DNA of 9,795 nt, taken from contig JAJZMN010000170.1 in assembly GCA_021850345.1 (NCBI GenBank), positions 1 to 9,795 on the forward strand. The letters are read 5' to 3'. The notes below the pieces were generated by a model. The model searched no databases. It was not told the DNA's origin and saw nothing but the letters and a program-made list of their open reading frames with translations. A program made the position numbers and the translations under genes. Of the stretch, positions 1 through 5,877 are shown piece by piece. Within the stretch, counting starts at the first letter, position 1. Each line of letters starts with the position of its first letter. This DNA comes from Actinomycetes bacterium (GTDB lineage: Bacteria > Actinomycetota > Acidimicrobiia > Acidimicrobiales > RAAP-2).

Positions 1-984
1 CTCGACGCGCTCGCCGATGTGCAAGAAGCGGTGTTCTTCTCCGTCGCGTCGCTCCTCAACCTCGAGCTCGATCTGCTCTTCTTCGACACGAGCTCCACCT
101 ACTTCGAGACCGAGCGCACAGACCCAGAGCCCGTCGACGGAGACGACGGCGACGGAGACGACGACGACTCGGAAGCACCGCTCGAAGAGGCGGGGCTGCG
201 CCGCTACGGACGGTCGAAGGACCACCGCCCGACACTTCCCCAGGTCGTGGTCGGCATGGCCGTCACCAAAGAGGGGATCCCCGTCAGGCTCTGGACGTTC
301 CCTGGCACAACGTCGGACCAGGTGATCATCCGCAAGGTGAAAGACGACCTGGGAGGCTGGGGCCTGCACCGGGTCATCTGGTGCCTCGACCGTGGCTTCA
401 ACTCGGCGGACAACCGGCGCTACCTCGAGCGTGGAGGTGGGCACTACATCGTGGGCGAGAAGCTCCGCTCCGGCCAGGCCGAGGCGAAGGCCGCCCTCTC
501 CCGCCAGGGCCGCTACCGCCTCGTGGCGGACAACCTGCGCGTGAAGGAGGTGCGTGTCGACGACGGGGTGATGCGCGACCGCTTCGTCATCTGCCACAAC
601 CCCGAGCGCGCCGCGCACGACGCCGCGGTCCGGGCGAACATCGTCGCCGAGCTCTCCTCGCGCATCGCCGGATCGGACCAGCTGAGCGCGACCCGGCGCG
701 CAGAGCTCTACGGGAAGCTCTCGACCAAGGCGGTCTTCAAGCGTTTCTTGCGCCGGACCGCCACCAACAAGCTGCGCATCGACAAGGCCGCGATCACCGC
801 CGAGGCGCACCTCGACGGCAAGTTCCTCTTGCGCACCGACGACGAGAGCCTGTCGGCCGAGGACATCGCGCTCGGCTACAAGTCGCTCTACGAGGCCGAG
901 AATTGGTTCACCCACAAGTTCCTGCCGGCCCTCGACACTTTCCCCAAGCTGGACATCCAGGTCAACCCGTCACCAGCGGCTTGA
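1..984 (+). pseudogene. IS1634-family transposase, N-terminal and central part, interrupted
   Basis: DDE transposase of the IS1634 group. The frame is open from base 1, so the gene starts upstream of the window; the in-frame GTG at 19 is unlikely to be its start. Visible motifs are the first catalytic Asp in LFFDTSSTYFE (codon 85-87), the second in WCLDRGFNSADNRRY (codon 388-390), and the Y-(2)-x-(3)-E block GYKSLYEAE, with the catalytic Glu at 898-900. A very acidic linker (about 118-190, rich in GAC/GAG codons) lies between the two Asp residues. Directly after Glu the family pattern stops. The last 27 codons (901-981) are foreign and end in TGA at 982-984. The expected continuation is found at 4436. 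The protein lacks the conserved Lys after Glu and the C-terminus, so it should be inactive. Confidence 0.88.
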
Positions 985-1014
985 GAGAGCCTCCAGAGGA
1001 TCCTTGAAGTATGC

Positions 1015-1030
1015 TCAGGATTTCCTGAAG
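1015..1030 (+). repeat. Left inverted repeat / palindromic recombinase-site candidate
   Basis: TCAGGATTTCCTGAAG matches the reverse complement of 4408-4422 (TCAGGATTACTGAAG) with one mismatch and one indel. The first 14 bases are also a perfect dyad, TCAGGA-TT-TCCTGA, the shape of a paired recombinase binding site. A looser direct copy, AGGATCC-TTGAAG, lies just upstream at 997-1009. The repeat is about 114 bp from the inferred left junction, against 13 bp on the right, so the ends are asymmetric. Its role as a binding site is inference. Confidence 0.5.
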
Positions 1031-1045
1031 ACTGATCACCAATCA

Positions 1046-1068
1046 TCAGCTTCTGCTCGAGAAGCTGA
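1046..1068 (+). promoter_or_regulatory. Perfect 9-bp hairpin in the recombinase leader
   Basis: Arms TCAGCTTCT (1046-1054) and AGAAGCTGA (1060-1068) pair perfectly around a 5-base loop. The structure ends 6 bases before the GGGAGG ribosome site of the recombinase gene. It could act in the mRNA to limit recombinase translation, or as DNA to bind a recombinase or the HTH protein. There is no U-tract to suggest a plain terminator. Confidence 0.45.
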
Positions 1069-1074
1069 ACTGGC

Positions 1075-1080
1075 GGGAGG
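1075..1080 (+). promoter_or_regulatory. Ribosome binding site that selects the recombinase start
   Basis: GGGAGG lies 5 bases before GTG at 1086. It overlaps the in-frame GTG at 1080, which therefore cannot be the start served by this site. Confidence 0.6.
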
Positions 1081-1085
1081 TGGAC

Positions 1086-2144
1086 GTGGCGGCTCTGGCG
1101 GTCGTTCGAGACATCCGGTCCCCGCGGTCGCTCGAGACGGACGAAGACGCCGCCGCCTATCAAGAGAATCTGCTCGCTGAGTTCGTCCTCGCGCGCTCGG
1201 CTCACGGGGTCGTCGACGCGACGGTGCGCGGCGACCTCGCCGCGATCGAAGAGTTCCTCTCGTTCGCAGGTGTCTGGGCATGGGAAGTGGAACCGATCCA
1301 CGCCGATCGGTTCCTCTCGGTCGCCCAGCGCGACAAGGCGGCGCGGACCCGCCAGATCAAAGCCCAGCGGATCGCGACCTTCTACCGGTTCTTGGAGTCG
1401 CGCTATCAAGGCGAGCTCGCGGAGCTCACCGGCAAGATCGTCACCTCGCCGATCGACACCGTCAACCGCCCGGTGCACGGCGGGGACTTCTCCGTCAGGG
1501 TCCCGCCCTCCGCGCCCGACCTCGCCGCGTTCTTCTCGTCCTGGCGGAGCGAGCTCCCGAACGCCCGCAAGTGGCGCACGGCGGCGCGCACCTACACGAT
1601 GGCTCGCGTCACGGCCGAGGTGGGACTGCGGGCAGCCGAGCTGTGTGGTCTGCGTCTCGACGACTGCCATTTCGACCATGGCCCGCTCGGCAAGATCCAC
1701 GTCCGCCTCGGCAAGGGGGCGCGAGGTTCGGGCCCACGCGAGCGGCTGGTCCCCATGCTCGGCACGGCGCGTTCAATGCTCGAGTGGTGGGTGCGCGAGG
1801 TGCGTGGCTGCTTCGACGACGACTTCGACCGGCCACGCGCCGTGCTCTTCCCCTCAGAGCGCGGCGGCACCATCACTCCTGAGGCATTCCGTCTCCCGCT
1901 CGCCATCGCCGCTGCGAACTACCTCCGTGGCCCCGTGCGCGAGCTCACGCCGCATGGACTTCGACACGCCTGTGCCTCCAACCTCTACGCCCAAGGCGTC
2001 GGTCTCGTGGCGGTTCAAGCGGTCCTTGGGCATCGCTGGCTGACCACGACGCTCCGCTACGTTCACGTCTCCGATGAGACCGTCGAGGCTGAGTACGCGG
2101 CGGCGGCGGAGCGCGCATCGAGGCGCTTCCTGTCACCAGAGTGA
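1086..2144 (+). CDS. Tyrosine recombinase, TnpA-like (complete catalytic set)
   Basis: Integrase/transposase of the phage-integrase (XerC/D) family, 352 residues from GTG at 1086, close to the size of TnpA of Tn554. Residues about 20-110 form an Arg- and helix-rich core-binding domain. The catalytic domain shows R182 (in VGLRAAELCGL), K210 (LGKGARGSG), H290 and R293 (in HGLRH), H316 (LGH) and the nucleophile Y325 (in TTLRYVHV). All expected residues are present, so it should cut and rejoin DNA through a 3'-phosphotyrosine. A slightly longer reading from GTG at 1080 is possible but lacks a usable ribosome site. It is the first gene of the nested element and is followed 31 bases later by the HTH gene. 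Likely role: excision and integration of the element. Confidence 0.9.
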   Translation: MAALAVVRDIRSPRSLETDEDAAAYQENLLAEFVLARSAHGVVDATVRGDLAAIEEFLSFAGVWAWEVEPIHADRFLSVAQRDKAARTRQIKAQRIATFYRFLESRYQGELAELTGKIVTSPIDTVNRPVHGGDFSVRVPPSAPDLAAFFSSWRSELPNARKWRTAARTYTMARVTAEVGLRAAELCGLRLDDCHFDHGPLGKIHVRLGKGARGSGPRERLVPMLGTARSMLEWWVREVRGCFDDDFDRPRAVLFPSERGGTITPEAFRLPLAIAAANYLRGPVRELTPHGLRHACASNLYAQGVGLVAVQAVLGHRWLTTTLRYVHVSDETVEAEYAAAAERASRRFLSPE

Positions 2145-2175
2145 GGATCTCTGCACGAGAGCGAAGGGAAGAACG

Positions 2176-2490
2176 ATGCGCTGGAACCTGCGGATGGTGG
2201 CGGCCGAGCGAGGGGTGTGGCGATCCACTGACCTCCGGCGGGCCCTCGCGGACGCCGGTCTCGAGATGTCCGCCGGCAAGATGAGCAACCTGTGGTCGGG
2301 CACGCCCATCACGATCCGGCTCGACGACCTCGACGTCATCTGCGCGGTGCTCGACTGCTCCCCTGGCGATCTCTTCGTTGCCGAGCCTGCGGCTGCGCCC
2401 GTCGACGTCTCGGTGCCGAAGTCCCCCCGCAGCAGTGACGTCCGCCCCGCTCGGCGCCAGCGCAACGAGCGGTCGGTCCCCCCGGCGTGA
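2176..2490 (+). CDS. Small Cro/C1 (XRE)-type helix-turn-helix protein
   Basis: 104 residues from ATG at 2176, with GAAGGGAAG just upstream. Residues about 5-72 fit a Cro/C1 helix-turn-helix domain: a leading helix (RMVAAERG), a helix-turn-helix around LRRALADAGLEMSAGKMSNLWSG with Ser replacing the more usual Glu/Asn context, and the typical end IRLDDLDVICAVLDCSPGDLF. The remaining tail is Pro/Arg/Ser-rich and probably disordered. The stop overlaps the next gene's start (GTGA at 2487-2490), implying translational coupling. It lies where Tn554-type elements would carry their third small gene, but between the two large recombinase genes. It may be an operon repressor or a DNA-bending factor for transposition. 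The HTH assignment is firm; the role is inferred. Confidence 0.8.
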   Translation: MRWNLRMVAAERGVWRSTDLRRALADAGLEMSAGKMSNLWSGTPITIRLDDLDVICAVLDCSPGDLFVAEPAAAPVDVSVPKSPRSSDVRPARRQRNERSVPPA

Positions 2491-4328
2491 GCCCGGCGAA
2501 GCTCGTCGCCTGCAAAGCGTGCGGCCGCCTCGCCCCGCACCAGGCCAAGGGGCTGTGCGCACGCTGTTACGCCAAAGGGCCCCAGCGAAAGATCGTCTGC
2601 GTCGACTGCGGTCGCTTCTGGCTCGAGCACCGAGGCGGCCGCTGCGCCCGTTACTACCGCCTGGCGCGCATGACGGTGAAGACGTGCAGCGCCTGCGGCG
2701 AAGAGCGGCTCGCCTGGGGTCCTACCTGCCGACGGAGCCTTCTTCGGGCCCGTTCTTCGCCTGGTGCCTGCAAGCGGTGCGCCAGGGAGGTCGCACGGTT
2801 GTGGGGAGGCCGCTGCACGCGCTGCGCGAAGACCCACTTCACGGCGACGACGTGTGCGAGCTGTCTTGGATGGTCGGCCAGGATCGAGGCCGGCCGGTGC
2901 CGAGGATGCAGAGAATTCGAGCGCCACAACGTCCTCGACGCGCCGTGTCGGTCTTGTGGCCGCATGCTCCGCGTCAACCGCTTCGGGCGCTGCCGGCTCT
3001 GCACGGTCACCCGGCGCAACCTGCACGCGGCGGGAGACCCGGCTTGGGCCGAAGAGCCCGGTCGACACGCCGGGATCCAACTGTTCTTCACCGACGTCGA
3101 GGGGCGCGGACGACACCGAGGATCGTTGCCCGCCTCGCCGTCCATGCGAGCAAGGCACGGCACCGGCGTCGTCCAGCAGCGGATGTTCGTGCCGCTCGAC
3201 GCTCGGCAGATTCCAAATGCTGCACCACCGGGAACGCTGCCCTCCGATCTCGTGAGCGCCGTCAGGGCGTTCGCCGATGCGCGTGGGTGGAAGGCATCTA
3301 CGACGGCGGGCGTGACCCGAGCGGTCCTGCTGCTCGCCGGCGAGGGGTCGTGGTCGCTCAGCGAACCGGTCGTGTCCGAGCTCCGCAGGCTCCGCCTGCC
3401 GGTGAGCCGGGTACGCGAGTTCCTCATCGACCACGGCGCGCAGTTTGCCGACGACCGCACCGTCGCCTGGATCGACCAACACCTCATGACGTTGGCACCG
3501 ACCGTGCGCGTCGAGATGACGGCATGGGTGGAGGCCCTCGATGGGAAGGCGCCTGGGGGAAAGGTGCGCGGGGGCGGCACCCTCCGTCACTACGTGGCGG
3601 CTGTGGCGCCCGTGATCACCGAGTGGTCGCAGATCCATGGGTCACTTCGCGAGATCAGCTCCGAGGACGTGGCCAGCGCGGTGGCCGAGCTGGAGGGTTC
3701 CAGGCGAGTGATGACGGCGGTCGCGCTGCGCTCGTTGTTCAAGACGCTGAAGAGCCGGCGGCTGATCTTCTCGGACCCGACGAGGGCGCTTTCGCCGGGT
3801 CGGTTTCCTTCGACCCCGGTGCTCGGCCTCGACCCACCCAGTCGCTCGATGCTGCTGTCGTCTCTCGAACGAGCCGACCAACGTCTCGTCGTGCTCCTCG
3901 CCGGAGTGCACGCGCTCAGCAGAGCCGACATCATGGGGCTCCACCTCGACGACATCGATCTCGACGCCGAGACGATCGAGGTCCGGGGGCACCGCAGACC
4001 GCTCGAGCGCCTCGTGGCCGACCACGCCGTCGCCTGGCTCGAGATCCGTCGGCAACGATGGCCACGCAGCGCGAACCCACACCTCCTCGTCACCGAGAAG
4101 TCCGCCTACGGGATTGGCCCGGTCTCGACGGGCTACTTCAAGGGAGTCTTCGCCCGGCTTCCCACGACCGCCGCCGATCTGCGCGCCGACCGACTGCTCG
4201 CCGAGGCCGTCGACAGCGGCGCTGACCCCTTGCGGCTCGTGCGACTGTTCGGTTTGAGCCCCGCCGCCGCAATGCGCTACTGCGCGGCGGCCGTCGGCGA
4301 ACAGGCACAGGCGGCCGAGCATCCCTGA
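2487..4328 (+). CDS. TnpB-like protein: six zinc-knuckle-like motifs plus degenerate tyrosine-recombinase domain
   Basis: 613 residues from GTG at 2487, translationally coupled to the HTH gene. Residues 9-172 hold six Cys motifs beginning at C9, C38, C67, C95, C123 and C154 (spacing 28-31). Five follow C-x2-C-x11-C-x2-C; the third has x10. Motifs 2 and 3 lack the final Cys (Y56, S84). A mostly helical region follows, then a tyrosine-recombinase core from about 440: MGLHLDDIDLDAETIEV, DLRADRLLAEA and FGLSPAAAMRY. R566 and the putative nucleophile Y598 are kept. The HxxR His is A563, the GH motif is GL (L590), and the first catalytic Arg position appears to be S478, with R479 one residue later. 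TnpB of Tn554 has a similar size (about 630). A likely role is accessory strand transfer or target recognition beside the complete recombinase. It could instead be active with a shifted catalytic set. Confidence 0.82.
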   Translation: MSPAKLVACKACGRLAPHQAKGLCARCYAKGPQRKIVCVDCGRFWLEHRGGRCARYYRLARMTVKTCSACGEERLAWGPTCRRSLLRARSSPGACKRCAREVARLWGGRCTRCAKTHFTATTCASCLGWSARIEAGRCRGCREFERHNVLDAPCRSCGRMLRVNRFGRCRLCTVTRRNLHAAGDPAWAEEPGRHAGIQLFFTDVEGRGRHRGSLPASPSMRARHGTGVVQQRMFVPLDARQIPNAAPPGTLPSDLVSAVRAFADARGWKASTTAGVTRAVLLLAGEGSWSLSEPVVSELRRLRLPVSRVREFLIDHGAQFADDRTVAWIDQHLMTLAPTVRVEMTAWVEALDGKAPGGKVRGGGTLRHYVAAVAPVITEWSQIHGSLREISSEDVASAVAELEGSRRVMTAVALRSLFKTLKSRRLIFSDPTRALSPGRFPSTPVLGLDPPSRSMLLSSLERADQRLVVLLAGVHALSRADIMGLHLDDIDLDAETIEVRGHRRPLERLVADHAVAWLEIRRQRWPRSANPHLLVTEKSAYGIGPVSTGYFKGVFARLPTTAADLRADRLLAEAVDSGADPLRLVRLFGLSPAAAMRYCAAAVGEQAQAAEHP

Positions 4329-4407
4329 ACCCGCCTACGGTTCGCGCCAACTGTGGACGATCTGCGCCACCGCGGCCCAGATTGCCCCAAGTTCCCGGTC
4401 AGTAGCC

Positions 4408-4422
4408 CTTCAGTAATCCTGA
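4408..4422 (-). repeat. Right inverted repeat of the nested element
   Basis: CTTCAGTAATCCTGA is the imperfect reverse complement of the left repeat at 1015-1030. It lies 79 bases after the stop of the large gene and 13 bases from the transposase junction. It overlaps GAACTT at 4421-4426, which is the inverse of AAGTTC at 4389-4394 and of AAGTTC at 916-921 near the left junction. Confidence 0.5.
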
Positions 4423-4435
4423 ACTTTCGGCCTTC

Positions 4436-4771
4436 CGACGCTGGCGCGACCTCAAGCGCACGAACCTCAACCTCCGTCCGCTCTACCACCGGCGCGAGGA
4501 CCGCATCCGCGCGCACGTCCAGCTGTGCGGGCTCGCGCTCTTGGTGCTGCGCGTGGCCGAGGTCGCGGTGGGCGACACCTGGCGCAACATCCGAAACGAG
4601 CTCGACCGCATGCACCTCGTCACGATGGCGACCTCGGAGGGAAGGGTCTCCCAGCGAAGCGAGCTCACTCCCGGCCAGCGGCGCGTCTTCGCCGCGCTCG
4701 AGCTCGCCGATCCCCCGCTCTTCTTCGACTTCACCCCTGCAGCCGAGCCCGAAGAGGCCTCAAGCCCCTGA
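4436..4771 (+). pseudogene. IS1634-family transposase, C-terminal part
   Basis: This frame reads RRWRDLKRTNLNLRPLYHRR, then EDRIRAHVQLCGLALLVLRV, and on to the stop at 4769-4771. It is the family's conserved continuation after the catalytic Glu, including the Lys of the Y-R-E-K signature (WRDLK), the LRPLYHR and EDRIRAH blocks, and the end region (HLVT...SELTPGQRRVFAALEL). It joins the part ending at base 900 to give YEAE-RRWRDLK without gap. No start codon or ribosome site serves it as a separate gene; a TTG at 4541 opens the last 76 codons but is unlikely to be used. Confidence 0.88.
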
Positions 4772-4784
4772 CCAGGGCCGTTCC

Positions 4785-4801
4785 GAGTCTGTAGTAACAC
4801 G
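4785..4801 (+). repeat. Candidate right terminal sequence of the IS1634-like element
   Basis: GAGTCTGTAGTAACACG lies 13 bases after the transposase stop. It is AT-richer than its surroundings and placed where an IS terminal repeat is expected. The matching left end is outside the window, so this is a guess from position and composition. It might alternatively be the 3' edge of the group II intron remnant, read on the other strand as CGTGTTACTACAGACTC. Confidence 0.3.
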
Positions 4802-4906
4802 ACCCCCTCGCACCGCCGGCGAGACTTCCCTGCTCAGCGCCCCAATTTCGGCGACGACCTGCCTACGAGCTGCGGAAGTCCGGACAGTCCGGCGTGCCGA
4901 TGAGGT

Positions 4907-5169
4907 GAGGAGGTGCCAGTGGGCAAAGAGCGTGGGCTGTCGCAGCTGTGCTGCGTCCAGCCAGCGCCATGCTCGGTCGGGACGTCCTCGGAGTCTTTGA
5001 ACTTCTGCATTGCCCATCGGACGAGGTGTTCATCGATGCGCGCCGCGATGGCGTACAACTCGGAGCGGTAAAAGGGCCCGTAATAGTTGATCCAGCCTCG
5101 GACCTGGGGATTGATCTCCCGGGCGAGGCCGTACAGGTCCGTTCCACTGCGGCGGTTGAGGTGCCATGT
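4907..5169 (-). pseudogene. Group II intron reverse transcriptase/maturase, C-terminal remnant with frameshift
   Basis: Read on the minus strand, the sequence gives the maturase C-terminal (GIIM) block: KTWHLNRRSGTDLYGLAREI, INPQVRGWINYYGPFYRSEL, then IDEHLVRWAMQKFK. At about 4996 the frame shifts, and the next frame continues with RLRGRPDRAWRWL and QPTLFAHWHLL, the usual end of these proteins. All reverse transcriptase domains are missing upstream, so only about 87 of the usual 400 or more residues remain. An intact protein of this family acts in intron splicing and retrohoming; this copy cannot. Downstream (4802-4840, minus strand) is a GAGC...GCGAGGGGG stretch that may be a decayed intron domain V, but it does not fold convincingly by eye. 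Confidence 0.82.
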
Positions 5170-5370
5170 CTTACCCTGATATCGCAGCCGGGCGCGTCGA
5201 GCACCGTTTCTGGACCGATCAGCCAACGTTGACGCTCCAAGAGTGCTCCGATAGCAATGACGAGGTGATCGATCTCGCCGATCGCTCGCGTGAAGCGCGC
5301 AAAAGTGCGGTCAATGATGACCTCGGGCCTGGCTTCGCCCCCCCTGTGGCCATGCCCTGGAGGGCACTGT
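5170..5370 (-). other. Unrecognised open stretch between two gene remnants
   Basis: The minus strand stays open here in the frame of the DUF6431-like remnant, giving a helical-looking peptide (RTFARFTRAIGEIDHLVIAI, then GALLERQRWLIGPETVLDAP). I recognise no family. GCACTCTTGG occurs on the minus strand both here (around 5240) and at the end of the readable DUF6431-like part (around 5375), so the segment could be an insertion or rearrangement product bounded by a short direct repeat. It may be noncoding. Confidence 0.25.
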
Positions 5371-5603
5371 GCCAAGAGTGCCTCGGAGCGCCCACAGGGC
5401 TCGCAGCGGGCACTGTGGACGAAGATCCGGTGCACGGTGTCCGCTTCTCGTACGGCACGCGGGTAGGAGTCGTCGAAGGCCATCGGTCGAGCGCACCTTG
5501 GACAGTGCTCGCGCGGCGCGGGCGCCGTACAGCTCAGCGCGGCGTACTCGGCAACCGAGAACCGGTACGACCACTCGAGCGACACAGCCCTCGCGTCGCA
5601 CAT
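5371..5603 (-). pseudogene. DUF6431-like Cys-rich protein, N-terminal part, truncated
   Basis: From ATG at 5603 on the minus strand, the peptide has two paired-Cys sites, CPRCARPMAFDDSYPRAVRE and ARCEPCGRSEALL, separated by VHRIFVHS. This resembles the zinc-ribbon-like DUF6431 family, found in actinobacteria and often near transposases. After SEALL the family normally continues with a Pro-Ser/Ala-Phe, Arg-rich segment. Here it departs into unrelated sequence and eventually runs out of frame across the maturase remnant. The function of the family is not established; a DNA-binding part of a mobile element is plausible. Confidence 0.55.
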
Positions 5604-5695
5604 GGCCGACGACCAAGCACCGCCTTCAGCCCCGGCCAGATGGCAACGCGTCCACAGAGTGCGTTGCCGAAACGCCTCCCCTGGTGGTCGAACAA

Positions 5696-5851
5696 TCACG
5701 CCGCCAACACTTCGTCGATCGTCGCGCTAACTGCCAAGAGCGCGTTCAGCCTGGCGACGAGGTGGAGGCTCGCTCGCGGGGTGATCCGGGCGTCAGGGGC
5801 GCCCAGGATAATGGGCCGCGCGCGAGGGTTCTCATTGGGTATCCTTGCCAC
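5696..5851 (-). pseudogene. Short transposase-like N-terminal fragment
   Basis: A 51-residue minus-strand frame from GTG at 5851 to TGA at 5696-5698. It reads NENPRARPIILGAPDARITP, then RASLHLVARLNALLAVSATI and DEVLAA. The pattern of a TP-x-A-x-L segment, a Leu/Val helix and an IDE start resembles N-termini of some actinobacterial DDE transposases (IS1380-like). The match is from memory and weak. If right, nearly all of the gene is lost. It may otherwise be a chance open frame. Confidence 0.3.
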
Positions 5852-5877
5852 CCGACAGGTGCCTTCGCTCAGGGTTC

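Larger units (their letters stand above)
901..4435 (+). mobile_element. Tn554-like tyrosine-recombinase transposon inserted in the IS1634 transposase
   Basis: This 3.5-kb segment separates two halves of one transposase gene and holds three same-strand genes: an active-looking tyrosine recombinase, a small HTH protein, and a large Cys-rich recombinase-like protein. Tn554-type elements are known to carry two tyrosine recombinases (TnpA, TnpB) and a small TnpC. The content here matches in number and size, but the small gene sits between the two large ones and is XRE-like. Boundaries come from where transposase similarity stops (after 900) and resumes (about 4436), so each may be off by several bases. 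No target duplication is evident, as expected for tyrosine recombinases. No cargo gene is present. Confidence 0.75.
1..4801 (+). mobile_element. IS1634-family insertion sequence, left end outside window, interrupted by a nested transposon
   Basis: Two collinear parts of one IS1634-like transposase, at 1-900 and 4436-4771, share strand and together give the expected family order. The catalytic D, D and E lie in the first part, and the WRDLK...LRPLYHRREDRIRAH block with the terminal region in the second. The left IS end is outside the window. The right end is placed at about 4801 because a candidate terminal sequence lies just after the transposase stop; this boundary is inferred, since the partner repeat cannot be seen. 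The IS appears to have landed next to, or in, a group II intron remnant (4802-5170) and was later split by the element at about 901-4435. Confidence 0.75.

Noticed and set aside
118..190. Asp/Glu-rich repeat-like stretch (GACGACGGC-type triplets)
   Set aside because: It is an in-frame acidic linker of the transposase, and low-complexity coding explains it; it is not a separate repeat element.
2133..3638. A 501-codon minus-strand open frame opposite the recombinase genes
   Set aside because: Low-complexity composition typical of the opposite strand of a GC-rich gene, with no domain pattern or suitable start.
2378..4225. A 615-codon open frame on the plus strand, slightly longer than the chosen 613-codon gene in another frame
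   Set aside because: Its product is Arg-, Pro- and Ala-rich with no recognisable motif. The 2487 frame has the regular Cys array, recombinase motifs and a GTGA overlap with the HTH gene.
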